From the NCBI RefSeq assembly GCF_040219335.1, contig NZ_JAVJSQ010000019.1, positions 372,001 through 436,000 on the forward strand: DNA of 64,000 bases. Direction: 5' to 3'. The notes below the pieces were generated by a model. That model had not been told where the DNA came from. It was given only the letters and a program-made list of their open reading frames with translations, and searched no databases. Shown one piece after another: positions 16,030-25,444 of the stretch. The stretch's first letter is position 1; the number at the start of each line of letters is the position of its first letter. A program made the position numbers and the translations under genes. This stretch comes from Gimesia sp. Lineage in GTDB: Bacteria; Planctomycetota; Planctomycetia; Planctomycetales; Planctomycetaceae.

Positions 16030-18348
16030 GTGAATTTAACTCTCATTTTTCAGATCAGTGTCTACTGCCTCATCGCGTTGTCCAGCTTCATGTTTATGCT
16101 GGCCGAAGGGGGCCTGTTTCCACAGCTGTTCACAATTCCTCTTGGGTTAATCACCCTGTTTTTTACTGATCGCTGGAACAAATTCAGCATGAGTCCGCTC
16201 TGGGCGAACATTCTGGGGCTCCTGGCGTTTTTGCTGGTGTGTGGCGAATTCTTTTCTGATATCGAAGGCCGTCTGCTGGCGGGGGCGCATTTCCTGGTCT
16301 ACCTGACCTGGATCATCCTGCTGCAGAAAAAAGGGGACACCCAGTACTGGTGGCTGTTTGCACTGGGATTTCTGCAGATCGCCGTCGGGGCGGTGTTGAC
16401 CGAATCCGGTTACTATGGAATTCTGCTGGTCGTCTATCTGTTTCTTGCTTTCTGGACGCTCACCGTCTTCTCGATTTATCGCACTGATAAAACCTTTTCC
16501 AGTCAGCAGGCACCGACTCCCCTGCCGCGTACCGCGGTCGCTACGAGTACGACCTCCCCGTTTCACCGGCAAAGTCACGTACAGGACGGCATTCAGTCAG
16601 ATCAGACACGTAAATGGATCACGGCAGAATTTATCTGGTCGTCCATAGGCTGCTCCATCAGTGCACTGATCATTTCCATGTGTTTCTTCCTGTTGATTCC
16701 GCGACTGTGGGTCAATCGTTCCTTCTTTAACAATGAGACTCTCGAAGCCGAAAAGCGTCCACTGGTGGGATTCGCTGAGAAAGTACAGCTCGGTGAAATG
16801 GGAGAAATCCTGGAAAGCTCTGAGCGGGTACTGGAACTGACGGTTTACGACAACCAGACCGAGGAGCCGATTCCCGTTATGGAATTCGTCAGAATTCTGG
16901 GTATGGACGAGCCGCTGTTTCGCGGTGCGGTTCTTTCGACCTACGACAACGGCAGCTGGAGTCGGCTGCGCCGTCACTCCAACTGGCGGTTACTGAATTC
17001 GCAGGAACTGGAAATCAAAGACCTTTACCGGCAGGAAATGGTAATGGAGTCGATCGGGACCAATGTTCTGTTCGTACTGCAACCGATCGTGGGCATGGAC
17101 ATGCTCAGTAAAACCGAAAATACATTGAATCTTGATACGCTGGAGATCCGTCAGACCCACCCCCCTGAGGTGGATGGGAATACCAAATACAATGTCTTCA
17201 CCGCCAAGGATCTGGATCAGAACATCCTGATGAACCAGCTCGATAATGAAGAGGTCTACCTGAACTTGCCCCGCAAAGATTTAAGGCGGCTGATTCAGTA
17301 CACAAAAAAACTGATCGCCGATCATCCCGAGCTGAAGACGAATCTGGCTAAGGCAAAGTTTCTGGAATCCCATTTACGCGATTCCGGAGAATTCAGCTAT
17401 ACACTCAACATGTCGATCGTGGATCCGGAAATCGATCCCGTGGAAGACTTCCTGTTTAATCGCAAATCAGGACATTGTGAATATTACGCATCAACACTGG
17501 CACTGATGCTACGTGCGATTGATATTCCCACGCGAGTAATCAGTGGTTTCAAAGGGGGAGATTCCAGTTATCTCTCAAACCAGTTTGAGGTGCAACAGCG
17601 TTACGCCCATTCGTGGGTCGAAGCGTTTCTGGACGGGAAATGGATCACCATGGACGCCACTCCCAGCCTGGAACGGGCAGAGATGGTTGCCCAAAGTGCG
17701 CCCTCCCTGGGAAGCTGGAAGGGGATGTCGAAGTTCTTCAGCCAGTTCTGGTCTGATTATGTGATTGGAGTCTCTTTTCAACGGCAGAAAGCGACCTTCT
17801 ACGACCCCCTGCTTCGGGCTGGTAAGAAAATCGGAAACCGTCTGCTCGATATCCGGACGACGACCGTCAGTATGTTTCAGTCCGTCAAGAAGTTCCTCTC
17901 CTCCCCCCGTCGCTGGTTCAGCTGGGAAGGTGCGGCCGCCGTATTCATTATCGCCGGTCTGTTCTTTGCTCTGAAATGGTTCTGCCAGGTCATGATTCGT
18001 CTGATCCGTAAATTACTGGCCAGGAACCAGGACCAGGAAAGTAAAATGCGTTCTGCCCAGATTGCATTTTACGAACGGTTCCAGAAACTGCTGGCCAGTA
18101 AAGGCTTGATTCGTAAACAGACAGAGACTCAGCAGGAATTCTCTCATCACGTGAAAGTAGACCTGAAGCAGGAACTGACTCAGGCGCAACTCAGCGAATA
18201 TCCGGAAGAAATCTCCCGACTCTATTACCAGGTCCGCTACGGAAATCATCCCCTGGAACCGGAGCAGTCAGCGGAGATCGACCAGAAGCTGACGACACTC
18301 GAATCAGCATTGCTGGAACAGAAAGAGGGGTCCACCGTTCCGAAGTAG
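16030..18348 (+). CDS. TgpA-type transglutaminase-like membrane protein
   Basis: A 772-residue protein with a GTG start. The N-terminal DUF3488-like region has six or seven membrane segments (residues 1-240), interrupted by a 65-residue polar loop. The external transglutaminase-like domain has an apparent Cys483 (SGHCEYYAS), His527 (YAHSWVEAF) and Asp542 (TMDATPS) triad, so it may be an active thiol enzyme. After one more helix (about residues 635-655) there is a C-terminal DUF4129-like tail (FYERFQKLLASKGL; ISRLYYQVRYG). This matches the architecture of Pseudomonas TgpA. It acts with the DUF58 protein just upstream; its substrate is unknown. Confidence 0.9.
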   Translation: MNLTLIFQISVYCLIALSSFMFMLAEGGLFPQLFTIPLGLITLFFTDRWNKFSMSPLWANILGLLAFLLVCGEFFSDIEGRLLAGAHFLVYLTWIILLQKKGDTQYWWLFALGFLQIAVGAVLTESGYYGILLVVYLFLAFWTLTVFSIYRTDKTFSSQQAPTPLPRTAVATSTTSPFHRQSHVQDGIQSDQTRKWITAEFIWSSIGCSISALIISMCFFLLIPRLWVNRSFFNNETLEAEKRPLVGFAEKVQLGEMGEILESSERVLELTVYDNQTEEPIPVMEFVRILGMDEPLFRGAVLSTYDNGSWSRLRRHSNWRLLNSQELEIKDLYRQEMVMESIGTNVLFVLQPIVGMDMLSKTENTLNLDTLEIRQTHPPEVDGNTKYNVFTAKDLDQNILMNQLDNEEVYLNLPRKDLRRLIQYTKKLIADHPELKTNLAKAKFLESHLRDSGEFSYTLNMSIVDPEIDPVEDFLFNRKSGHCEYYASTLALMLRAIDIPTRVISGFKGGDSSYLSNQFEVQQRYAHSWVEAFLDGKWITMDATPSLERAEMVAQSAPSLGSWKGMSKFFSQFWSDYVIGVSFQRQKATFYDPLLRAGKKIGNRLLDIRTTTVSMFQSVKKFLSSPRRWFSWEGAAAVFIIAGLFFALKWFCQVMIRLIRKLLARNQDQESKMRSAQIAFYERFQKLLASKGLIRKQTETQQEFSHHVKVDLKQELTQAQLSEYPEEISRLYYQVRYGNHPLEPEQSAEIDQKLTTLESALLEQKEGSTVPK

Positions 18349-18373
18349 TGTGTTCCCGACGATTCTCCCACGT

Positions 18374-19483
18374 TCAGGCATCCCGCAGTCGGGGATCTGA
18401 AGCTTCCTGCAATCCTTCGCCGATCAGGTTATATGCCAGCACGGCCATAAAGATCGCCATCCCCGGGAAGAAGATTAACCACCACATCTGCAGGTTCTGC
18501 CGCCCCATATTCAGCAGTGTTCCCCAGCTGGGATTTGGGGGAGGTGCTCCGAAGCCCAGGAAGCTCAATCCGCTTTCAATCAAAATGGCGGCGGCAATTC
18601 CAAAGGTGATGGGAACCAGAACCGGTGCCAGCGAGTTGGGCAGAATGTAGCGAAAGATGATGCGAAACTGTCCAACCCCGGTGGTCTTCGCGGCCAGAAC
18701 GAAATCGCTTTCTCGCAGCTTCATGAATTCAGCGCGTGCCAGACGGGCGATACCAGTCCAGCCGGTACAGCCAATAATGGCCATCATATGCCAGATAGTG
18801 GGCGCATCGATGATAGCAATGATCGCCAGAATCAGGATCAATGTCGGAATGCACATCACAACCTCGATGACCCGGCTGAGCACCATGTCGATGCCTTTTC
18901 CATAAAAACCAGCCAGTGCGCCGACAATGATTCCTATGACTCCCGCAATACCCATCGAGACGAACCCCACCGACAAAGCGATTGTGGTTCCGTGTACCAT
19001 CTGCGCGAAGACATCCACACCCCGTTGGTCGGTACCAAACCAGTTACGCAAACTGGGTTTTCCGTTGTCCTGGGTTGGATTTCCCGGCATTCCCTTCCAT
19101 TCGTCGTCATACACGCGGCGATAAGGATCCTGATAGACCAGTGGCCAGATCGCCCAGCTGTCAGGATCTTTCGCTTTCAGGTTTTCAGGGTAGCGGTTGC
19201 GAAAGCGGTCTTTGTAGAAGATCGGGTTTTCCCATTCGCGGCGGAAATAGCCCATCGCGGGAAAGTAAATGTGACCTTTGTATTTACAGATGATTGGTTT
19301 GGTCCCGGCAATCGCAGGCGCAAAGACAGCCACCATGCAGAGAAAGCCGATGTAGATCAGAGCGATCATCGCCATTTTGCGATGCTTGAAACGCTGCCAG
19401 GTCTCAGCCCAGAAACTGGGTGACTTTTTGACCTTCTTCGGTGCGGTGACATTATTCTGGTCAGTGTCAGATTTCTGTTGCAT
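18374..19483 (-). CDS. Peptide ABC importer permease, YejE type
   Basis: A 369-residue permease of the OppC/DppC family. After the first membrane helix there is a large external segment (about residues 65-150: TKPIICKYKGHIYFPAMGYF to WFGTDQRGVDVF), the feature that sets E. coli YejE apart from ordinary OppC. Five helices follow, with the cytoplasmic EAA-like loop (RAEFMKLRESDFVLAAKTTGVGQFRIIFRYILPN). It would form the channel with the YejB-type permease just upstream in the transcript (65-base gap) and is the last gene of the importer unit. It ends convergently with the transglutaminase gene. Confidence 0.9.
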   Translation of the reverse strand: MQQKSDTDQNNVTAPKKVKKSPSFWAETWQRFKHRKMAMIALIYIGFLCMVAVFAPAIAGTKPIICKYKGHIYFPAMGYFRREWENPIFYKDRFRNRYPENLKAKDPDSWAIWPLVYQDPYRRVYDDEWKGMPGNPTQDNGKPSLRNWFGTDQRGVDVFAQMVHGTTIALSVGFVSMGIAGVIGIIVGALAGFYGKGIDMVLSRVIEVVMCIPTLILILAIIAIIDAPTIWHMMAIIGCTGWTGIARLARAEFMKLRESDFVLAAKTTGVGQFRIIFRYILPNSLAPVLVPITFGIAAAILIESGLSFLGFGAPPPNPSWGTLLNMGRQNLQMWWLIFFPGMAIFMAVLAYNLIGEGLQEASDPRLRDA

Positions 19484-19548
19484 GATGAGTAATGACTTTA
19501 AGAGAAATCAGTTTCAGATATAAACCATGGTTGAGTACAGAAGCCGCA

Positions 19549-20535
19549 TCAGTGATCAGAGATTTTGACCCGGGGGTCAGCCATCGCGTAGAAGATGTCG
19601 GCCATAAGTTGTCCTGCCAGAGTCAGGATCGAAAACATCAGTGTCAAACCCATGATTGTCGGGTAATCCCGTTCCAGAATGGATTCAAAATAAAGCTGTC
19701 CCATGCCGGGCCAGCTGAAGATCCGCTCGATAATTACTGAGCCTCCCAGCAGCGAGGGAAGTGTCAGTCCAATGAGAGTCACCAGCGGAATAAATGTATT
19801 ACGGAAAGCATGTCTGACGAGAACATTCACGGGCCCCAGGCCCTTGGCTCGAGCCGTGCGGATGTAGTCCTGTCTCAGCACTTCGTGCATATTCGCCCGA
19901 ATGAACCGGCTGTAATACGCCAGGCTACCATAGGTGTAGCAGATAATCGGCATGATGGCGTGCAGGAAGATATCCCAGACCTGCTGGATCGTCGACATCG
20001 AGCTGTAGTTATCGCTCTTCATGCCATACAGAGGCAGCCAGCCCAGTTTATTGGCCAGATAGATCTGCAGGAACAGAGCCGCTACGAAACTGGGGAACGA
20101 ATACAGCATGTACAGAATCGTGCCGATGCTTCGTTCGTCAAGATAACCCTGACGCGCCGAGGAATACAGGCCCATCGGAATGGCCAGCAGATAGGTTAAC
20201 AGCAGTGAACTTACCGAGAGAATCAGTGTCGGCCCGATCCGTTCGCTGATGAGACGGGTCACAGGCTGCTTGCGGGAAATGGAACGCCCCAGATCGAGAC
20301 GGCAGACATTACTCACCCACAAGACATACGCCTGCGGCCAGGGCTTATCCAGCCCGTAGGCTTTTTCCATTCGCTCACGGTCTGCCTCACTCAATTCCTT
20401 GCCAGGGTCGATCATCGCCATGGCAGTTGAGAGCGGCGTTCCCGGCATGTTACGAATCAGACCGAAGATGATAAATGTAATCAGCGTGAGTGTGACTAAC
20501 CCGATGAGGAGCCTTCGCACGAGGTAACTGAACAT
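19549..20535 (-). CDS. Peptide ABC importer permease, OppB/YejB type
   Basis: A 328-residue permease with the classic start MFSYLVRRLLIGLVTLTLITFIIFGLIRNMPGTP, an external loop of about 60 residues, five more membrane helices and the EAA loop (EVLRQDYIRTARAKGLGPVNVLVRHAFRNTFIP). Ends in a helix and ADPRVKISDH, typical of the family. It partners the YejE-type permease. It is 111 bases downstream of the binding-protein gene. Confidence 0.92.
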   Translation of the reverse strand: MFSYLVRRLLIGLVTLTLITFIIFGLIRNMPGTPLSTAMAMIDPGKELSEADRERMEKAYGLDKPWPQAYVLWVSNVCRLDLGRSISRKQPVTRLISERIGPTLILSVSSLLLTYLLAIPMGLYSSARQGYLDERSIGTILYMLYSFPSFVAALFLQIYLANKLGWLPLYGMKSDNYSSMSTIQQVWDIFLHAIMPIICYTYGSLAYYSRFIRANMHEVLRQDYIRTARAKGLGPVNVLVRHAFRNTFIPLVTLIGLTLPSLLGGSVIIERIFSWPGMGQLYFESILERDYPTIMGLTLMFSILTLAGQLMADIFYAMADPRVKISDH

Positions 20536-20646
20536 GCTATTGAATCAATCCATTATCAGAATCAACAAAAACAGTAGCATTCGTTCCGCCACAGGCTGAG
20601 TAGATCTTCAGCCCGTGATGAATCGAATCAGAGCAGCGTACGATGA

Positions 20647-22557
20647 CTATTTCTCGACCGGTTTCCAGAGACTGCCGAAACCGGGACCGTACCCATAAGG
20701 ACCACGGGGGCTGAAGACATAGCCTCTCAGGTCTTTATTGAAGCCGTAGAAGGAGTTGCGGTAGTAGAGCCAGGTGTAAGGCTGATCTTCGTAGAGAATC
20801 TTATGGATTTCTCCATAGATTTTTGCACGCTTGTCCTTATCAAATTCCCGACGCCCCTCTTCGAACAGTTTGTCGACTTTCGGATTAGAATACTGTCCGT
20901 AGTTACGGCCTTCTCCTGTTTTCCAGAGGTTCATGCCGGTATCAGGGTCGGTGCCGGTTCCCCAGCCGCCAAACATGGCCTGGAACTGATGTTTGCGGGC
21001 TTTATCCTGCATCACAGTGAATTCCGTCGCTTTGACCTCGCAGATAATCCCGATCTGGTCGAGGTTCTCCTTGAGGAGCGTACAGATGGAAAGTGACAGC
21101 GGTCGGTTGGCCGTCATAATACTGAAGCGGAACGGAATCGTTTTTCCGTCGAATTCTTTATCGCGGATTCCGTCGCCGTCATGGTCGATCCAGCCAGCTT
21201 CATCCAGTAATTGTTCTGCCTTCTTCAGGTCCTGGTGGAACGGTTTCGTCATCGGCTTGGGCGACATCCAGGCCGTTTCATGAAAAATACCGGTACAGGG
21301 CTGATAGAGTCCGTAGCAGAGTTCATCCAGCATTTCCTGATGATTGAACGCATAGGACATCGCGGTTCGGACTTTCTTATCTTGGAAGAACAGTGTTTCG
21401 CAGTTCCAGCCAAAATAGAAGTAGACCCATTCCAGTCCACTGGCTTTGGTGCAGACATCATAGAAATCTTTCCCATCCGTCTGGGTTTTCCAGAGTTCGG
21501 GATTCAGAGCCATTTCGTCGATTTCGCCATTCTTCAGAGCGAGCAGTGCCGTATTGGGGTCTTCAATAATTCGCAGGCGAACCCGTTCGAAGTAAGGCCG
21601 ACTGCGAACCTGTTTGCCATCCTGCATGTACCAGCCTTCCCGGCGTTTGAGCAGGATCTCCTGGCCGCGAACCCGTTTTTCGTATTCGTAAGGACCGCCA
21701 GTGACCGGGCTGTTCTCGTATTTGACGTGGTATTCGCTGTCCTGCAGCGTGGGATCGCTATCCAGTTCTTTGGAATAGATATGTTTCGGAATAATCGGGA
21801 AGTTCAGATTCCAGACGTTGGTCGGCAGTGCTTCTTTGTGAAAGAAGACCAATGTCTGATCGTCGTAAGCTTCGATCCAGCGGATCTGGTCAGTCCCCGA
21901 ACGAACGGCAGGCACCGGCACATCCGGATTCATGATTGTCTTGAAGGAAAAGACGATGTCGTGCGCGGTAATCGGTTCGCCGTCTGACCAGGTCAGGTCG
22001 TCCCGCATGACGACTTTGTCGTACTTTTTATCTTTACTGGTCTGCCAGGAGACGACAGTGTCAGCTACAGCAAAGGGGCGAAAGTTCCAGTCGAAACTAA
22101 ACAGGCCAAACCCGGTTAAGGAGCCCACTTCGAATTCAACCGCAGAGCTGCCCATGATGGGGTTGGTGCTTTTCATGTCTGCGCCCACGTGGCGATTGAT
22201 GGTCGCTCCCCAGTCAACCTGTTCGTCATTTTCGGGCAGGCGTCCCAGGGCCCTCAGAATCTTTTCATTGTTTTCCTGGGTGTCATTTTTCAGTTTCAGA
22301 GCTTCTTCTACTGAGACCAGAGGTTTTTCCTTACTCTGTCGCTCACGCATCAGCTCGAGACTGTCCAGCACCGGCTGATCTTCCCATTCTACTTTTTCAT
22401 CCAGTTCCGCCAGTGACGGGGCATCGAATGGCTCGAGCAGAGGCTCTGATTTCACAGCTTCTTCTGGGGTTTCGGGAGCAGGTCCGGGGCAACCCGTCAG
22501 GAAGAAGCTGAGTAAAATAGTCAAAAGCAATCGATTCAGCGTGGATGAGTAGTACAT
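20647..22557 (-). CDS. Peptide ABC importer substrate-binding lipoprotein
   Basis: A 636-residue SBP_bac_5 (OppA/YejA) protein. The lipobox is FLTGC, and an acidic/Pro linker follows. The family signature WSDGEPITAHDIVFSFKTIMNPD sits near residues 198-220, and the C-terminal region has YGEIHKILYEDQPYTWLYYRNSFYGFNKDLRGY. It binds peptides or peptide-like ligands and delivers them to the permeases. It has about 100 more residues than E. coli OppA, mostly in the N-terminal linker. A candidate promoter and a large inverted repeat lie directly upstream, so it may be expressed more strongly than the ATPase gene. Confidence 0.92.
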   Translation of the reverse strand: MYYSSTLNRLLLTILLSFFLTGCPGPAPETPEEAVKSEPLLEPFDAPSLAELDEKVEWEDQPVLDSLELMRERQSKEKPLVSVEEALKLKNDTQENNEKILRALGRLPENDEQVDWGATINRHVGADMKSTNPIMGSSAVEFEVGSLTGFGLFSFDWNFRPFAVADTVVSWQTSKDKKYDKVVMRDDLTWSDGEPITAHDIVFSFKTIMNPDVPVPAVRSGTDQIRWIEAYDDQTLVFFHKEALPTNVWNLNFPIIPKHIYSKELDSDPTLQDSEYHVKYENSPVTGGPYEYEKRVRGQEILLKRREGWYMQDGKQVRSRPYFERVRLRIIEDPNTALLALKNGEIDEMALNPELWKTQTDGKDFYDVCTKASGLEWVYFYFGWNCETLFFQDKKVRTAMSYAFNHQEMLDELCYGLYQPCTGIFHETAWMSPKPMTKPFHQDLKKAEQLLDEAGWIDHDGDGIRDKEFDGKTIPFRFSIMTANRPLSLSICTLLKENLDQIGIICEVKATEFTVMQDKARKHQFQAMFGGWGTGTDPDTGMNLWKTGEGRNYGQYSNPKVDKLFEEGRREFDKDKRAKIYGEIHKILYEDQPYTWLYYRNSFYGFNKDLRGYVFSPRGPYGYGPGFGSLWKPVEK

Positions 22558-22651
22558 GGATATTCCTTCAATTACTCCATTGGATCGTCGGGAAAATCTC
22601 GGGTGGATTCAATCGGGGTTCAGATCACTGCGAAACAGGTTCTGCGAGCTA

Positions 22652-22681
22652 TTTGTAGTAGATTGTGGCAGACTCTGTCAA
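22652..22681 (-). promoter_or_regulatory. Candidate promoter of the peptide-binding protein gene
   Basis: On the minus strand, TTGACA (22676-22681, a full consensus match) and TACAAA (22652-22657, 4 of 6) are 18 bases apart and lie about 95 bases upstream of the start codon. This would allow the binding protein to be made independently of the upstream ATPase and CAP genes. Confidence 0.5.
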
Positions 22682-22689
22682 ATAGAACA

Positions 22690-22750
22690 AGGCTGATTCT
22701 GGTTTTAAAGGCAAGTTGCGTTTAGACTTACCATCAACCAAAATCAGCCT
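22690..22750. repeat. Large inverted repeat between the CAP gene and the binding-protein gene
   Basis: AGGCTGATTCTGGTT (22690-22704) and AACCAAAATCAGCCT (22736-22750) pair over 15 positions with one mismatch, around a 31-base loop. It lies 54 bases after the CAP gene stop and immediately upstream of the candidate -35. No T-run is present. It could be a processing or stability hairpin or an operator. Confidence 0.5.
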
Positions 22751-22803
22751 GATTCAGTGAAAATTCAACTTGTCATCCCGGAAACGGGATCAGGGGGTGA
22801 ATC

Positions 22804-23241
22804 CTATTTGAAAACTCCCACCCAGTAGTGTTGTCCATTGCGGATCATATATCCGAAACCCACCTGCGATCCGGTCAGCATGATCGAATGATGTGCAGGC
22901 GATGCAATCCAGCCATTGACGGCAGCTGCTGCTGAGGTCGGTCCCTGGAAGATGATTTCCGGCCAGGGAAGGTTGCTGTGCTGATAGTATCCGGTATCAG
23001 CCATCCAGGTGGCATGTTCCTGAGCTTGCAGGCACATTTTGGTATTCAGTGTCAGGGCAGGCATACCGTTACGGGCACGTTCCTGGTTGTGAAGTTCGAG
23101 CAGTCGCTGAATGGTAGGATGTTTGATCAACCAGTCATGCTCTCCCTCTTTCTTTTCTTTCTCCTCAGAAAAAGCCGGCTGAATCAACAGCAGGCACATT
23201 AGACTTGCAAACACGACTCTCCATAATGGTCTTATAGTCAT
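22804..23241 (-). CDS. Secreted CAP (SCP-like) domain protein
   Basis: A 145-residue exported protein. The start at 23241 has AGGAAAAGGG upstream and gives a signal peptide (core VVFASLMCLLLI, cleavage near AFS). The rest is a single CAP-superfamily domain: LELHNQERARNGMPALTLNTKMCLQAQEHATWMADTG and the HSN and GWIASPAHHSIMLTG motifs. Its short length matches bacterial minimal CAP domains. These are often linked to lipid or peptide binding, but the bacterial function is poorly known. Oddly, it sits inside a peptide-importer unit, between the ATPase gene (181-base gap) and the binding-protein gene (246-base gap). Confidence 0.87.
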   Translation of the reverse strand: MTIRPLWRVVFASLMCLLLIQPAFSEEKEKKEGEHDWLIKHPTIQRLLELHNQERARNGMPALTLNTKMCLQAQEHATWMADTGYYQHSNLPWPEIIFQGPTSAAAAVNGWIASPAHHSIMLTGSQVGFGYMIRNGQHYWVGVFK

Positions 23242-23422
23242 AATCCCTTTTCCTAGTCCTTCCCTATAGGATGTTAAGATGTGGGGCCGGCGAAAACTTT
23301 GACGGTCCCGTAACCTGAAGGGCAAGGTTAGCAACGGTAAAACGACCGGTCTACTGTTCGGAAAGGGGAAAATTCAGAACTCGGATCATATTGAAGAATC
23401 CACATATCATTGAGCGTTGGCG

Positions 23423-25285
23423 CTACGAATTCTGCTTTTTTCTATGTTCAACTCGGAGCCGGATTTGCGCCAAGTCATCAGTAGGCACTGATTCGATGAG
23501 ACGTTTTGTATAGTCCTGCTGCGGGGCCTGATAAATCAGTTCTGAGGGGCCCAGTTCGACGAGTTTTCCCTGATTCATCACTGCCATCATGTCTGACATG
23601 AATTTCACCACACTCAAATCGTGGCTGATAAAAATGTAAGTCAGGTGATGCTGTTCCTGTAGATCTTTGAGCAGATTCAGCACCTGCGCCTGCACGGAAA
23701 CATCGAGAGCCGAAACAGATTCATCACAGATAATGAACTCTGGCTCGACCGCCAATGCCCGGGCAATCGAGATGCGCTGACGCTGACCGCCGGAGAATTC
23801 ATGCGGATAGCGATCCAGATAATCAACCGTTAACCCGACCTCTTCCAGCAGTGCAGCAGCACGATCGCGCCGGTCCTGTTTGGAGCTTCCCAGATTGTGC
23901 GCGATCATCGATTCGGTAATGATCGTCGAGATCATCATGCGGGGGTTGAGTGAACTGTAGGGGTCCTGAAAAATGATCTGCACTTTACGTCGAAACGGTT
24001 TTCTGCCCGAACGACTCATGTGCGCCAGATCATTCCCCTCGAGCAGAATTTTCCCATGCGAAACAGGTGCCAGGCCGACAATGGCTTTGCCTGTTGTCGT
24101 TTTTCCACAACCGGACTCGCCTACCAGTCCCAGTGTCTGCCCACGATAGATATTCAATGAGATGCCATCGACGGCACGCACATGGTCGACTGTGCGACGC
24201 AGGACACCGCTTTTGATCGGGTAATGCACGTGCAAATCATCGAGACTTAAAATCGGTTTCTCGCCGTCCTGGACATATTCTGATTCGGGAAGATTCTGCA
24301 CCGTGTCCCACTGGTAACCCATCGATTCCAGTTCGCTCCGCGGATGCAGCAGGCGGGGACGACCGTGAGTCGTCAACTCGAGAAAGCGGCTTTCATCGAA
24401 CTTTTTTTCCTCAATCCGGTATTCGCCGGGTGAGGTTTCTTCGAAATCCATAAAGTCAGAAACGGTAGGCAACCGCTTAAAGGAAGTATCGAGTGCCGGA
24501 CGACAGGCAAGCAACCCTTTGGTATAGGGATGCTCTGCATTTTCAAAGATCTCCATCACCGGTTTGTATTCCACCAGTTTCCCACGAAACATGACGGCCA
24601 CATCGTCGGCGATTTCCGCGATCACTCCCAGATCGTGGGTGATGAACAGTACCGACATGCCCCGCTCATCCCGCAGTTTACGAATCAAATTCAGAATCTG
24701 TGCCTGAATCGTCACGTCGAGGGCGGTCGTGGGTTCGTCGGCAATCAACAGTTCCGGGTTACAACTCAAGGCCATCGCGATCATCACGCGTTGTTTCTGA
24801 CCGCCTGACATTTCGTGTGGATAACTCGAAAAACGTCGCTCCGGTTCCAGGATTCCGACTTCGTGAAACAGTTCGATGGTCCGCTGTTTTGCCTCAGCCT
24901 GACTGACCTTCTGGTGCAACATGATGGCTTCCATCACCTGCTTGCCAACCCGGAAAACCGGATTCAAAGAAGTGCCCGGTTCCTGGAAAATCATGCTGAT
25001 TTCACGGCCGCGAATCTTGCGCATCTCGGGATCGGGGAGCTTGACCAGATCTTTTCCCAGGAAGGAAATTGAACCGCCATCAATTTTCGCAGCGGTATCG
25101 GGGAGCAGTTTCATGATCGACAGCGAAGTCACCGACTTGCCGGACCCCGATTCTCCCACCAGCCCCAGTGTTTTCCCCTTTTCAATATGAATGGTCAGAT
25201 CTTCGACAGCTTTGACTACGCCACGATTGGTGTGAAAGTAGGTCTTAAGCCCCTGGATATCGAGCAAAGCGGTTGACTCTGTCAT
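23423..25285 (-). CDS. Fused double ATPase of the peptide importer, YejF type
   Basis: A 620-residue protein with two ABC ATPase domains in tandem, equivalent to OppD + OppF in one chain, as in E. coli YejF (529). Domain 1 has Walker A GESGSGKS (44-51), signature MSGGQKQR, and LIADEPTTALD. Domain 2 (from about residue 345) has GESGCGKTTTGK, FSGGQRQRISIARAL and ICDESVSALD. The linker (about 260-345) is unusually long and includes a basic, Pro-rich stretch. It powers uptake through the two permeases downstream. Walker B of domain 2 reads CDESVSALD, with Ser in place of the usual Pro after the Glu, a common variant in OppF. GAGGAAA precedes the ATG. Confidence 0.93.
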   Translation of the reverse strand: MTESTALLDIQGLKTYFHTNRGVVKAVEDLTIHIEKGKTLGLVGESGSGKSVTSLSIMKLLPDTAAKIDGGSISFLGKDLVKLPDPEMRKIRGREISMIFQEPGTSLNPVFRVGKQVMEAIMLHQKVSQAEAKQRTIELFHEVGILEPERRFSSYPHEMSGGQKQRVMIAMALSCNPELLIADEPTTALDVTIQAQILNLIRKLRDERGMSVLFITHDLGVIAEIADDVAVMFRGKLVEYKPVMEIFENAEHPYTKGLLACRPALDTSFKRLPTVSDFMDFEETSPGEYRIEEKKFDESRFLELTTHGRPRLLHPRSELESMGYQWDTVQNLPESEYVQDGEKPILSLDDLHVHYPIKSGVLRRTVDHVRAVDGISLNIYRGQTLGLVGESGCGKTTTGKAIVGLAPVSHGKILLEGNDLAHMSRSGRKPFRRKVQIIFQDPYSSLNPRMMISTIITESMIAHNLGSSKQDRRDRAAALLEEVGLTVDYLDRYPHEFSGGQRQRISIARALAVEPEFIICDESVSALDVSVQAQVLNLLKDLQEQHHLTYIFISHDLSVVKFMSDMMAVMNQGKLVELGPSELIYQAPQQDYTKRLIESVPTDDLAQIRLRVEHRKKQNS

Positions 25286-25353
25286 GGGATTTCCTCTTGA
25301 AATCTATGGCATCATATGGGGAATCATCTGGCGGATCCGATTTCCGCAACCAC

Positions 25354-25387
25354 GCTTTTGTAATTTCAAAAGCGATCTGCGTATAAT
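25354..25387 (+). promoter_or_regulatory. Candidate promoter with an overlapping palindrome
   Basis: TTGTAA (25358-25363) and TATAAT (25382-25387, full consensus) are 18 bases apart and lie 57 bases upstream of the propeller gene start. The -35 is overlapped by a perfect inverted repeat GCTTTTG/CAAAAGC (25354-25360 and 25367-25373), a likely position for a repressor site, although no regulator gene is nearby. Confidence 0.55.
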
Positions 25388-25444
25388 AGCGAAACTCCGA
25401 GGAGTTGGCAGTGGAAACACAAGAAACCTGACGATTGTAGGAAA

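Noticed and set aside
21211-21987. 258-codon open frame opposite the binding-protein gene
   Set aside because: Antisense to the SBP_bac_5 gene with clear family motifs.
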